Below, piece after piece: positions 28,752-35,683 of a DNA stretch of 64,000 nucleotides. Source of the DNA: Sporotomaculum syntrophicum (GTDB taxonomy: Bacteria; Bacillota; Desulfotomaculia; Desulfotomaculales; Desulfallaceae); assembly GCF_009932395.1 (NCBI RefSeq), contig NZ_LSRS01000001.1, positions 321,802 to 385,801 of the forward strand. The letters run 5' to 3'. The notes below the pieces were generated by a model. That model was not told the DNA's origin. It saw only the letters and a list, made by a program, of their open reading frames with translations, and made no database searches. Position 1 is the first letter of the stretch. Each line of letters starts with the position of its first letter. A program made the position numbers and the translations under genes.

Positions 28752-29408
28752 TTATACCTGCTGACCGTAACCGGTCTGGTAGGATTTCCTTATTGCAGCC
28801 ACATCCCCTGGCTGTATTATTGCTGCTTTACCGATTAGTTCCGCTAATATGTATACTTGAGCAGTCTTTTCCACCACCAGGCAAACCTGATAAGCTTCGT
28901 CCAATGTGCTACCCAGTCCCACCAGTCCATGATTAGCCAACAGCACAGCCTTGCTCTGTCCTAAGGCATCTACAACTGCAGCAGCTAAATCAACAGTGCC
29001 CGCCCGGGCATACCGAGCCACCGATACTGTGCCACCCACAAACTGCACTTGCTCCTCCAAAATAGGGGGTAGCGTTTTCCCTGCCACTGCCAAAGCGCTG
29101 GCATAAATGCTATGACTATGCACGATAGCACCCGCTTGGGCGCAAGCGCTGTATATGGCCGCATGCAGCATTAATTCCGTGGATGGCTTCCGTTCACCCT
29201 CGATTACGCGCCCCGTAATATCTACAACCACTAAATCCGTCTTAACCAGCACGTCATAGGATATACCGCTGGGGGTTATCACAAACAGGTTTTTATCCGG
29301 AAGTCGGGCTGATAGATTGCCCCAGGTGCCCATCACCAAACCAGCTGCAGCCATGCGGGCACCAACCTTTAAAAGCTGTACCTTAACATCTTCTGCGACA
29401 TTAGACAT
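28752..29408 (-). CDS. Class II aldolase (fuculose-phosphate-aldolase family), likely MTA salvage aldolase
   Basis: 218 residues. Zinc-binding class II aldolase/adducin fold: 'GLVMGTWGNLSARLPD' near 20-35, 'PSTELMLHAAIY' with the catalytic Glu, 'IVHSHSIYASALA' (HxH) near 96, and the third His in 'LLANHGLVGLG' near 157. Homologues cleave L-fuculose-1-P or rhamnulose-1-P, or act as MtnB dehydratase. Next to mtnA and mtnP, the best guess is cleavage of 5-(methylthio)ribulose-1-phosphate or 5-deoxyribulose-1-phosphate to DHAP and an aldehyde (the DHAP shunt); this is inference from context. Confidence 0.88.
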   Translation of the reverse strand: MSNVAEDVKVQLLKVGARMAAAGLVMGTWGNLSARLPDKNLFVITPSGISYDVLVKTDLVVVDITGRVIEGERKPSTELMLHAAIYSACAQAGAIVHSHSIYASALAVAGKTLPPILEEQVQFVGGTVSVARYARAGTVDLAAAVVDALGQSKAVLLANHGLVGLGSTLDEAYQVCLVVEKTAQVYILAELIGKAAIIQPGDVAAIRKSYQTGYGQQV

Positions 29409-29453
29409 GTCGGAACCCCCCTGGTTTATAATTCTTCTTATGCAGTGGCCTCG

Positions 29454-30707
29454 CTACTCGCAACGCCAATCATTAATATATTTAAATTGTTCACTGGTCA
29501 GGTGATCTATTTGTATACCCAGCGAAGATAATTTTAGCTCGGCAACCCGGTTATCTATTTCAGGCGGTACATTATATACCTTTTTATTCAATTGCCGGCC
29601 ATGCTGCAGTATATACAGAACTGAAAGGGCCTGTAAGGCAAAGGACATGTCCATAATTTCCGCGGGGTGACCATCTCCGGCCGCCAGGTTCACCAACCTG
29701 CCCTCAGCCAGCAAATACAGGCGGCGCCCATCCGACTGTTTAAATTCTTCAATGTTTTTACGTACAGTACGTCGTGAAACTGAGACCCGCTCCAATTCAG
29801 GAATATTTATTTCCACATCAAAATGACCGGCATTGGCCAGAATAGCTCCGTCTTTCATGCGCTGGTAATGCCTTGTAACCAGCACATCCATACACCCCGT
29901 CACGGTAATAAAAATATCCCCTTCTGCAGCTGCCTGCTCAGCTTGCATTACCCGAAAGCCATCCATAAATGCTTCAATGGCTTTGACCGGGTCAATTTCA
30001 CAAATAATTACCTTAGCCCCAAGTCCTTTGGCCCGCATAGCCACACCCTTACCGCACCAGCCATACCCGATTACTACCACAGTTTTGCCGGCCGTCACCA
30101 GGTTAGTAGTGCGCATTATGCCGGACCAGACCGACTCACCAGTTCCATAACGATTATCAAACAGATACTTGCACAAGGCATCGTTCACTGAGATCATGGG
30201 AAATAGCAGTTGACCGTTTCTCTCCAACGCCCTGAGTCTCAGCACCCCAGTAGTGGTTTCTTCGGCTCCGCCTAACACCTCACCGGCCTGCTCCCGCAGG
30301 TCGGTATGGAGCAAGTGAGCTAAATCTCCCCCATCGTCGATTAGCACTTGGGGGTGATTGCCCAGCACAAGACGCAGGTGTTTATTATATTCCTCCGCAG
30401 TAGCAGCATACCAGGCGTAAACATTAATACCCTCTTGGGCCAGAGCTGCAGCCACATCATCCTGGGTAGACAAGGGGTTGGAGCCAGTAATGGCCACTTT
30501 TGCCCCTCCAGCGCTGAGTACTTCAGCCAAATAGGCTGTTTTAGCCTCAAGGTGAATGCTCATGGCCACCCGGATCCCCTGTAAAGGACGATTTTTTTCA
30601 AATTCCTTCCGAATTACATTTAACACAGGCATATGCGACCGTACCCAGTCTATCTTCAGACGTCCCTGTTCATATAAATCAATGTCCCTGATAACGTAAT
30701 CTAACAA
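29454..30707 (-). CDS. ahcY: Adenosylhomocysteinase (short archaeal/Thermotoga type)
   Basis: 417 residues, starting at TTG with AAGGAG upstream. Hydrolyses SAH to homocysteine and adenosine with bound NAD. Key parts: 'MSIHLEAKTAYLAEVL' near 48-63, 'DDGGDLAHLLH', the Rossmann 'VVVIGYGWCGKGVAMRAKG' near 213-230 and 'NAGHFDVEI' near 290. The C-terminal Lys-x4-Tyr tail of the long eukaryotic/proteobacterial enzymes is absent, as in Thermotoga and methanogen versions. Since a DadD-like deaminase is in the same cluster, it may hydrolyse S-inosylhomocysteine instead (inference). Confidence 0.94.
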   Translation of the reverse strand: MLDYVIRDIDLYEQGRLKIDWVRSHMPVLNVIRKEFEKNRPLQGIRVAMSIHLEAKTAYLAEVLSAGGAKVAITGSNPLSTQDDVAAALAQEGINVYAWYAATAEEYNKHLRLVLGNHPQVLIDDGGDLAHLLHTDLREQAGEVLGGAEETTTGVLRLRALERNGQLLFPMISVNDALCKYLFDNRYGTGESVWSGIMRTTNLVTAGKTVVVIGYGWCGKGVAMRAKGLGAKVIICEIDPVKAIEAFMDGFRVMQAEQAAAEGDIFITVTGCMDVLVTRHYQRMKDGAILANAGHFDVEINIPELERVSVSRRTVRKNIEEFKQSDGRRLYLLAEGRLVNLAAGDGHPAEIMDMSFALQALSVLYILQHGRQLNKKVYNVPPEIDNRVAELKLSSLGIQIDHLTSEQFKYINDWRCE

Positions 30708-30830
30708 ACGATCAGCTCCTTAAAATATGTAGCATGAGTACTACACGAAAAGGCTATATGTTCAAATCCACGCGTATAAAATAATGCATTTGACAGATAA
30801 CAACCTAATATCATAAATGTAGGTGTAATA

Positions 30831-31865
30831 TTACTTATCTACCAGAGCTGGCAGAGTTTTCGTATAAGGAGGTCGGGCTACTCCCCGGTCCGTTATAATG
30901 GCGGTAACCAAAGGATGTGGAGTAACGTCGAAGGCCGGATTCCACACCTTAACACCTGCCGGTGCTACCGGATGGCCGGCAAAATGGGTTACTTCCCGCT
31001 CATCTCTGTTCTCAATAGGGATTTCCTGCCCTCCGGCTAAGTTTAAGTCAAAGGTTGACATGGGAGCAGCAACGTAAAAGGGAAGGCCGTGTTCTTTGGC
31101 CAGCACTGCCACGCTATAAGTGCCTATTTTGTTGGCCACATCACCATTGGCAGTAATACGGTCCGCCCCCACGATAACCAAGTCTACTTTACCGCAAGCC
31201 ATCAAGTAACCGGCCATGTTATCAGTTAACAGTGTCACCGGTATGTTATCCTGCATCAATTCCCAGGCGGTCAAACGAGCGCCTTGAAGCAGAGGTCTGG
31301 TTTCATCGGCGTACACATGGATGTTTTTACCGGCCTGGTGGGCAGCCCTGATGACACCCAGGGCGGTGCCAAAACCTGCGGTGGCCAAAGCTCCGGCATT
31401 GCAATGGGTCAAAATAGACACGTTGGGAGGAATCAACTTTTCGCCAAACTCTCCAATGCGCCGGTTACTCGCCAAGTCTTCCCGGTATATGGCATGGGCT
31501 GCTGCCAGCAGTGTTTCCTTTAATACCTCAACACTATCAGTGGTCTGCTCATGCAGTAGCTGGAGCATGCGATCTACAGCCCACTGTAAATTTATCGCCG
31601 TAGGTCTGGTGTCACATAATTCCCTGGCGATTTGTTCAATCGCAGAAACAAATTCAGCCTTTCCCGCAGGTGATAGCGACGCAGCGCCAAGGGCAAGCCC
31701 GTAAGCAGCGGCAGCCCCGATAGCTGGCGCACCGCGCACACTTAGCCGTCGAATGGCATCACAAATAGTTGTATAATGCTCACATTTAATATACTCAGTT
31801 TTTCCTGGCAGCAACGTCTGATCCAAAATTTCCAGACAGCCGTCAACCCAGCGCATCGTCTCCAT
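30831..31865 (-). CDS. mtnA: Methylthioribose-1-phosphate isomerase
   Basis: 344 residues from ATG 31865; a TTG at 31874 with AAAGGA seven bases upstream is an equally good start. eIF2B-like fold: 'RRLSVRGAPAIGAAAAYGLAL' region near 45-65, 'LTHCNAGALATAGFGTALGVI' near 145 with the catalytic Cys, 'GADRITANGDVANKIGTY' near 225 with the catalytic Asp. It isomerises 5-methylthioribose-1-phosphate to the ribulose form. It follows mtnP closely in the minus-strand operon. Mesh with the aldolase suggests a short MTA recycling path. Confidence 0.95.
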   Translation of the reverse strand: METMRWVDGCLEILDQTLLPGKTEYIKCEHYTTICDAIRRLSVRGAPAIGAAAAYGLALGAASLSPAGKAEFVSAIEQIARELCDTRPTAINLQWAVDRMLQLLHEQTTDSVEVLKETLLAAAHAIYREDLASNRRIGEFGEKLIPPNVSILTHCNAGALATAGFGTALGVIRAAHQAGKNIHVYADETRPLLQGARLTAWELMQDNIPVTLLTDNMAGYLMACGKVDLVIVGADRITANGDVANKIGTYSVAVLAKEHGLPFYVAAPMSTFDLNLAGGQEIPIENRDEREVTHFAGHPVAPAGVKVWNPAFDVTPHPLVTAIITDRGVARPPYTKTLPALVDK

Positions 31866-31904
31866 ATGACGCAATACCGGTCCTTTCCAAATATGGCACA
31901 AATT

Positions 31905-32690
31905 CTACTTTACTGCAGACGGTGACTCGGGCAGATGCTGGCAACCGCAGTCGGCTTGCTCATCAACCGCAGTAATAGCTTCCATAACCAAGCCTCTAAA
32001 ATTCTGCACATTTTCATTCATCACACCCACCACTTCCTGGTGCGACAGTGAGTTCAAGGAAATGCCCGCAGCAAAATTAGTAACCATAACTATCGTGGCG
32101 TAACACATTTCCGCTTCCCTGGCGAGCACCACCTCGGGCACGCTAGTCATGCCGACCACATCTCCGCCCAGCTGGCGCAGCATCCTAATTTCTGCCGGAG
32201 TTTCAAAGCGCGGTCCTTCCATACATACATAGGTCCCGGTTTGGTGGTAGGGTAAACCCATCTTCTCAGCGGCATCAATTAGCACCTGGCGCAACCTGGG
32301 GCAATACGGGGTGGTCATATCCAAATGAATAACCCCTTGTTCCACAAAGGTTTGCGGCCTGTTTTTAGTAAAGTCCAAAAATTGATCGATAAAAACAAAA
32401 TCCTTGGGCTTCATGTCGGTATTTATTGAACCCACCGCAGCAGTGGCAAAAATATTTTTAACGCCCAGCAGGTGCAGACCCCATATATTGGCCCGGTAAT
32501 TGATCAGATGCGGCGCCACCGAATGGTTTTCGCCATGTCTGGCCATAAAGGCAACCCGCTTGCCTTGATAACTGCCCACTTTTACCTTGATACTGCCATA
32601 GGGTGTGTCCACCTTCTCCTCGGTGATATCTGTCAGTATATTGGGGTCGTATACCCCGGTGCCTCCAATTATGGCGATGTTTATACTCAC
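31905..32690 (-). CDS. mtnP: S-methyl-5'-thioadenosine (or thioinosine) phosphorylase
   Basis: 261 residues from GTG 32690 with GGGGGG upstream. Purine nucleoside phosphorylase family 2: 'IAIIGGTGVYDP' N terminus, 'FMARHGENHSVAPHLINYRANI' region near 48-70, 'TYVCMEGPRFETPAEIRM' near 163, and 'VVGMTSVPEVVLARE'. The purine-site loop 'TNFAAGIS' has Asn then Phe-Ala, so adenine versus hypoxanthine preference is uncertain; an inosine-preferring enzyme (MTIP) would fit the adjacent deaminase. Catalyses phosphorolysis of MTA. First gene of the five-gene cluster. Confidence 0.94.
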   Translation of the reverse strand: MSINIAIIGGTGVYDPNILTDITEEKVDTPYGSIKVKVGSYQGKRVAFMARHGENHSVAPHLINYRANIWGLHLLGVKNIFATAAVGSINTDMKPKDFVFIDQFLDFTKNRPQTFVEQGVIHLDMTTPYCPRLRQVLIDAAEKMGLPYHQTGTYVCMEGPRFETPAEIRMLRQLGGDVVGMTSVPEVVLAREAEMCYATIVMVTNFAAGISLNSLSHQEVVGVMNENVQNFRGLVMEAITAVDEQADCGCQHLPESPSAVK

Positions 32691-32812
32691 CTATGTACCC
32701 CCCGTTCACTTATTTATGTTTATTAGCATTTACTTATCACATTACCTAGTATTCGCGTCTTTTCCATCTATTCCTTTCTAAAACAGCCTGTATAGTCATA
32801 GCACCCCCCTGC

Positions 32813-32856
32813 AAAAAAGCAAACCCCCGAAGATAATTTAATCTTAAGAAGTTTGC
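32813..32856 (-). terminator. Terminator-like hairpin in the region upstream of mtnP
   Basis: On the minus strand GCAAAC and GTTTGC (with inner AAGAT/ATCTT) are followed by TTTTTT. It lies upstream of mtnP; a possible promoter (TTGGTA-16-TATTAT, about 32871-32898) starts right before it. Whether it stops upstream transcription or attenuates mtnP is unclear. Confidence 0.45.
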
Positions 32857-32904
32857 TCATTCATTCACGAATAATACAATAGTAATATTAAATACCAAGA
32901 TAAT

Positions 32905-32933
32905 TTGTCAGTTAACCAAATAATTGTTATAAT
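32905..32933 (+). promoter_or_regulatory. Promoter for the LapA-domain gene
   Basis: TTGTCA (32905-32910) and a perfect TATAAT (32928-32933) with 17-bp spacing; the gene starts at 32990. Confidence 0.7.
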
Positions 32934-32989
32934 ATTGCTAATTTATAATTTAGTACATCCACCTATTTTGTCAAACGGGAGGGATAATA

Positions 32990-33331
32990 ATGGATTGGAG
33001 ATTTGTTTTATCGCTTTTTTTTGCAGTAATTGTGACTATATTCGCTGTGCAAAACGCCAATACTGCGGAAGTCAGATTTCTTCACCTTGAATTGAACATA
33101 TCTCAAGCTTTAGTTATTCTAGTCTCGGCAATTATCGGAGCGGTTACTGTTTTATTGCTTAGCATTATCAGATCTTTTAAGCTCAAGAAAAAAATGAAAG
33201 AGCTCAATAAAGTAATCACTAACCTTAAAGAAGAGAACGTGCAATTCAAGCAGGCTTTAGCGTTGGATAAGTCTCAGCACCCTTCCCAAAGCACTCCGAA
33301 TGAACCAAGAGTTCCCAACAAAAAAATTTAA
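32990..33331 (+). CDS. LapA-domain (DUF1049) inner membrane protein
   Basis: 113 residues. Two membrane helices (~4-20 and ~40-60) separated by a short 'FAVQNANTAEVRFLHLELNIS' loop typical of LapA/DUF1049. A C-terminal cytoplasmic coiled coil (residues ~62-92) and a polar tail follow. In E. coli the homologue takes part in lipopolysaccharide assembly control, which does not carry over directly to a Firmicute. A strong GGGAGG site precedes the ATG. It converges with the thioredoxin-fold gene at 33340. Confidence 0.85.
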   Translation: MDWRFVLSLFFAVIVTIFAVQNANTAEVRFLHLELNISQALVILVSAIIGAVTVLLLSIIRSFKLKKKMKELNKVITNLKEENVQFKQALALDKSQHPSQSTPNEPRVPNKKI

Positions 33332-33339
33332 GACTACTT

Positions 33340-33690
33340 TTATGACCTGTACTTATCCAACTCTTGCTTTACCGTATCTATAATCAAATTGAGGTCCAGG
33401 AAACCGTGTGACCGTGGTATACCGTTAATTACCGTCATAGGCAAAAGCACTTGATGAATAGTTTTTTCTACTTGGGGATAACTTTTCATGGCACTGGAAT
33501 TAATATCGATGAATTGGCATGCTACCCTTTCACCAAAAACATCCTTTAGTTTGTCTTCCAGCACTTGGACATTTTCTCGCAATGATTTTTTCGGATCACC
33601 AAAGGTGTTCCAACCACCATTGCATCAACCGCCAAGACTAAAATGTCCGTCAACACCGAAAACGTTAACCAGACATTTGCCATTTTCCAT
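33340..33690 (-). CDS. Candidate selenoprotein: thioredoxin-fold protein with in-frame TGA (Sec22)
   Basis: An ATG at 33690 with GGAGG nine bases upstream opens a 116-codon frame that is broken once, by TGA at 33625-33627 (codon 22), and then runs to TAA at 33340. The downstream part aligns without gaps, and at the same total length, to the paralogue at 33777-34124. The local motif is LGG-TGA-C-NGGW; the paralogue has CGGC at positions 20-23. A cis-Pro block LPMTVINGIP follows, as in thioredoxin folds. A start after the TGA (TTG 33582) has no ribosome-binding site and would lose the active site. Reading TGA as selenocysteine gives a U-C pair; a nonsense mutation of GGA (Gly) is the alternative. 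Confidence 0.6.
33591..33613 (-). promoter_or_regulatory. Possible bacterial SECIS hairpin for the 33340-33690 gene
   Basis: Ten to 34 nt after the TGA the transcript can fold as UUGGA-a-CACC, loop UUU, GGUG-a-UCCGA. The loop starts 22 nt after the TGA, in the usual distance range, but lacks the G expected at its start, so support is moderate. Confidence 0.35.
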
Positions 33691-33776
33691 GCCGGTAACC
33701 TCCTTACTGGTATTACCCAATCTCCTATTAATTATTGACATTTCCAGCAAAACAATAAATTTTAATACCCACTGGA

Positions 33777-34124
33777 TTATTTAACTTTACTTAGATGTTC
33801 CCTAACCGTATTAATGATCAGTTCCTGGTCCAGGTAACCGTGCAACCGGGGAACACCGTCGATTACCGTCATCGGCAAAAAAACTTGATGAATAGTCTTT
33901 TCTATTTCGGGATAGTTTTTCATGGCACTTGTCGTGATGTCAATATACCGGCACTCCACCCGGTCACCAAAAAGATCATGTAATTTGACGGCCAGTTCTG
34001 CTACATTTTCCTGCAAAGTTTTCGAGGGATCACCAAAAGGTTTCCAACCTCCACGGCACCCCCCGCAAAAATCGATAGGTTCATTATCGTCGAAGATACA
34101 AACTATGCTCTTAATACCTGCCAT
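33777..34124 (-). CDS. Thioredoxin-fold protein, Cys paralogue (YuzD-like)
   Basis: 115 residues from ATG 34124, behind GGGGGG; a longer frame to 34181 has no site. A CGGC motif (residues 20-23) follows a first β-strand (KSIVCIF). Then come a helix, a second strand 'VECRYIDITTSAM' and the cis-Pro block LPMTVIDGVPRLHG (~75-88). This layout resembles YuzD-type thioredoxin-like proteins, though I do not firmly recognise the family. It is tandem with the TGA-containing copy and directly downstream of the AI-2E-type permease, so the three may be one operon. Role probably redox; partner unknown. Confidence 0.8.
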   Translation of the reverse strand: MAGIKSIVCIFDDNEPIDFCGGCRGGWKPFGDPSKTLQENVAELAVKLHDLFGDRVECRYIDITTSAMKNYPEIEKTIHQVFLPMTVIDGVPRLHGYLDQELIINTVREHLSKVK

Positions 34125-34184
34125 GTCAATTCCCCCCTCGCTTGTTATACATATTGTAATCATCTCTGCTTGCTGTGCCAAGGT

Positions 34185-35300
34185 TTAACACAGTCTTTCA
34201 TTGATAGATTTATCTAACAGTTTGTATACTGTCGCAGCAACAGGTACTCCCAGTAAAACGCCGGCAATGCCTAGCAACCCGGCACCAACAGTAATTGCAG
34301 CAAATACCCATATTCCCGGCAAACCAATACTATCACCAACTACTTTAGGGTAAATTATATTACCTTCCACCTGTTGTAAAATCGTAATAAATAAAATAAA
34401 AAATAATGCTTTTATCGGGTCAACAATGACGATTAACAAAAACCCTATTGCTGCACCTATATAAGCGCCAACCATGGGAACCAGGGCAGTCAAACCAATG
34501 ACAGGTCCAATAATGGTAGCATATGGAAAACGAAAAAGCAGCATACCAATGGTGCACAGCAGCCCTAAAATAATCGCTTCCTTGCACTGGCCGATAATAT
34601 AATTAGAAAATGTTTCATCGGCTGTGCGCAGGCCTTCACATAATCTTTCTCTTCGCTCTGTTCGCATATAAGCCTTCAACAATTTGCCGAATTTATCATT
34701 GAGATCTTCCTTGCCAAACAGGATATATATAGCAAATATAAACGCCAGTATTACATTGATAGCTACTCCAAATACTGATCCCATAAAGGAAACCGTTCCC
34801 CAGGCCCAATCTCCGAGCACATTCACGACTTTCTTTAAAGCTGCGGCCCCATCCATATTAAGTCCTTCGAGCTTCTGCTGCAATACTGGAATTTCATCAG
34901 CATGCTGACTAGCCCAGTCGTACACATTATCGTATAGCACCGGGAACCCGGCAGCCAGCAAACCAATAGATTGACTGAATTGTGGGATAACGATACGCAG
35001 GAAAAAAAATAGCAGCAGTATAATAGTAAAAACTGACAATATAATACATGCACCCCGGCGTATACCAATGATGATTACATTATAACTATTGGGGAAAAAT
35101 ACTTTTTCATAGCCTGACACCAATATATTAAGCACGTATGCAATTGTGGCACCCATTAATAACGGGAAAATAACCCCATAGAGATATTTTAAAGTATTAA
35201 TCACTTCAGCAAAATACAGAACTGTAAATACAATAATGCCAATTAAAACTATTGTTTTAGCGGTTAATTTTTGTTTATTGTTATTGACCTCTCCATTCAT
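34185..35300 (-). CDS. AI-2E family transporter (YdiK/PerM-like permease)
   Basis: 371 residues, about eight membrane helices. N-terminal pair of helices, a periplasmic/extracytoplasmic helical insert (~115-165), then the conserved C-terminal block: 'GLTALVPMVGAYIGAAIGF' near 270 and 'QQVEGNIIYPKVVGDSIGLPGIWVF' region near 310. Family members export AI-2 or other small molecules or work in Na+/H+ exchange; the substrate is unknown here. Promoter TTGTAT-16-TATAAT lies upstream. It precedes the two thioredoxin-fold genes. Confidence 0.9.
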   Translation of the reverse strand: MNGEVNNNKQKLTAKTIVLIGIIVFTVLYFAEVINTLKYLYGVIFPLLMGATIAYVLNILVSGYEKVFFPNSYNVIIIGIRRGACIILSVFTIILLLFFFLRIVIPQFSQSIGLLAAGFPVLYDNVYDWASQHADEIPVLQQKLEGLNMDGAAALKKVVNVLGDWAWGTVSFMGSVFGVAINVILAFIFAIYILFGKEDLNDKFGKLLKAYMRTERRERLCEGLRTADETFSNYIIGQCKEAIILGLLCTIGMLLFRFPYATIIGPVIGLTALVPMVGAYIGAAIGFLLIVIVDPIKALFFILFITILQQVEGNIIYPKVVGDSIGLPGIWVFAAITVGAGLLGIAGVLLGVPVAATVYKLLDKSINERLC

Positions 35301-35333
35301 ATATAGAATAAACTCCTTATCTGTTTAACACCA

Positions 35334-35361
35334 ATTATACCAAATATTACATCTAATACAA
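35334..35361 (-). promoter_or_regulatory. Promoter for the AI-2E transporter gene
   Basis: On the minus strand TTGTAT (35361-35356) and TATAAT (35339-35334), spacing 16 bp. Confidence 0.6.
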
Positions 35362-35494
35362 AGCATTAGCTTTTTCTTGAGTTGTTTATACTATCTATCA
35401 ACCGCTAAAGGGAAATTTTTATAAATTAAATTGACAACTCTAAAAGAAACGACAACATAGAAAAAGTTAATTTATGCTATTTGATTGTTAGCAA

Positions 35495-35523
35495 TTGACA
35501 GGACAACCAGTACGTGATAATAT
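35495..35523 (+). promoter_or_regulatory. Promoter of a micro-ORF unit
   Basis: Perfect TTGACA (35495-35500), 17-bp spacer, TAATAT (35518-35523). The next AAAGGAGG is at 35537. Confidence 0.65.
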
Positions 35524-35552
35524 ATTATAATACCTGAAAGGAGGTGTTTGTT

Positions 35553-35630
35553 ATTATACTGACCAAAGAATTAATTAACGAAATTCTTGAAAGTATCGGT
35601 TTGGAAAAAATCACTGAAGAAGAAGAGTAA
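35553..35630 (+). CDS. Possible 25-residue micro-protein with non-ATG start
   Basis: Between a good promoter and a strong terminator lies AAAGGAGG (35537-35544) and a short frame ending at TAA 35628-35630. Eight bases after the site the codon is ATT (35553); in-frame GTG (35544, inside the site) and CTG (35559) are alternatives. The product would be a small amphipathic, acidic helix (…LTKELINEILESIGLEK…) ending in four Glu. I do not recognise it. It could instead be a small RNA or leader. Confidence 0.4.
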   Translation: MILTKELINEILESIGLEKITEEEE

Positions 35631-35667
35631 AAACCGGAGGCAAGTTGACCGAACGCCTTCGGTTTTT
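35629..35667. terminator. Strong bidirectional terminator between the micro-ORF and fprA
   Basis: AAAAACCGGAGGC (35629-35641) pairs with GCCTTCGGTTTTT (35655-35667) over 13 pairs with one G-U. Both strands end in T's, so it can end the micro-ORF unit and fprA. Confidence 0.85.
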
Positions 35668-35683
35668 ACTCTTCCAGATATTC

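Noticed and set aside
32691..32860. SAM-type riboswitch upstream of mtnP
   Set aside because: The likely transcription start lies right at the hairpin, leaving no room for an aptamer before the terminator, and no S-box motifs are seen.
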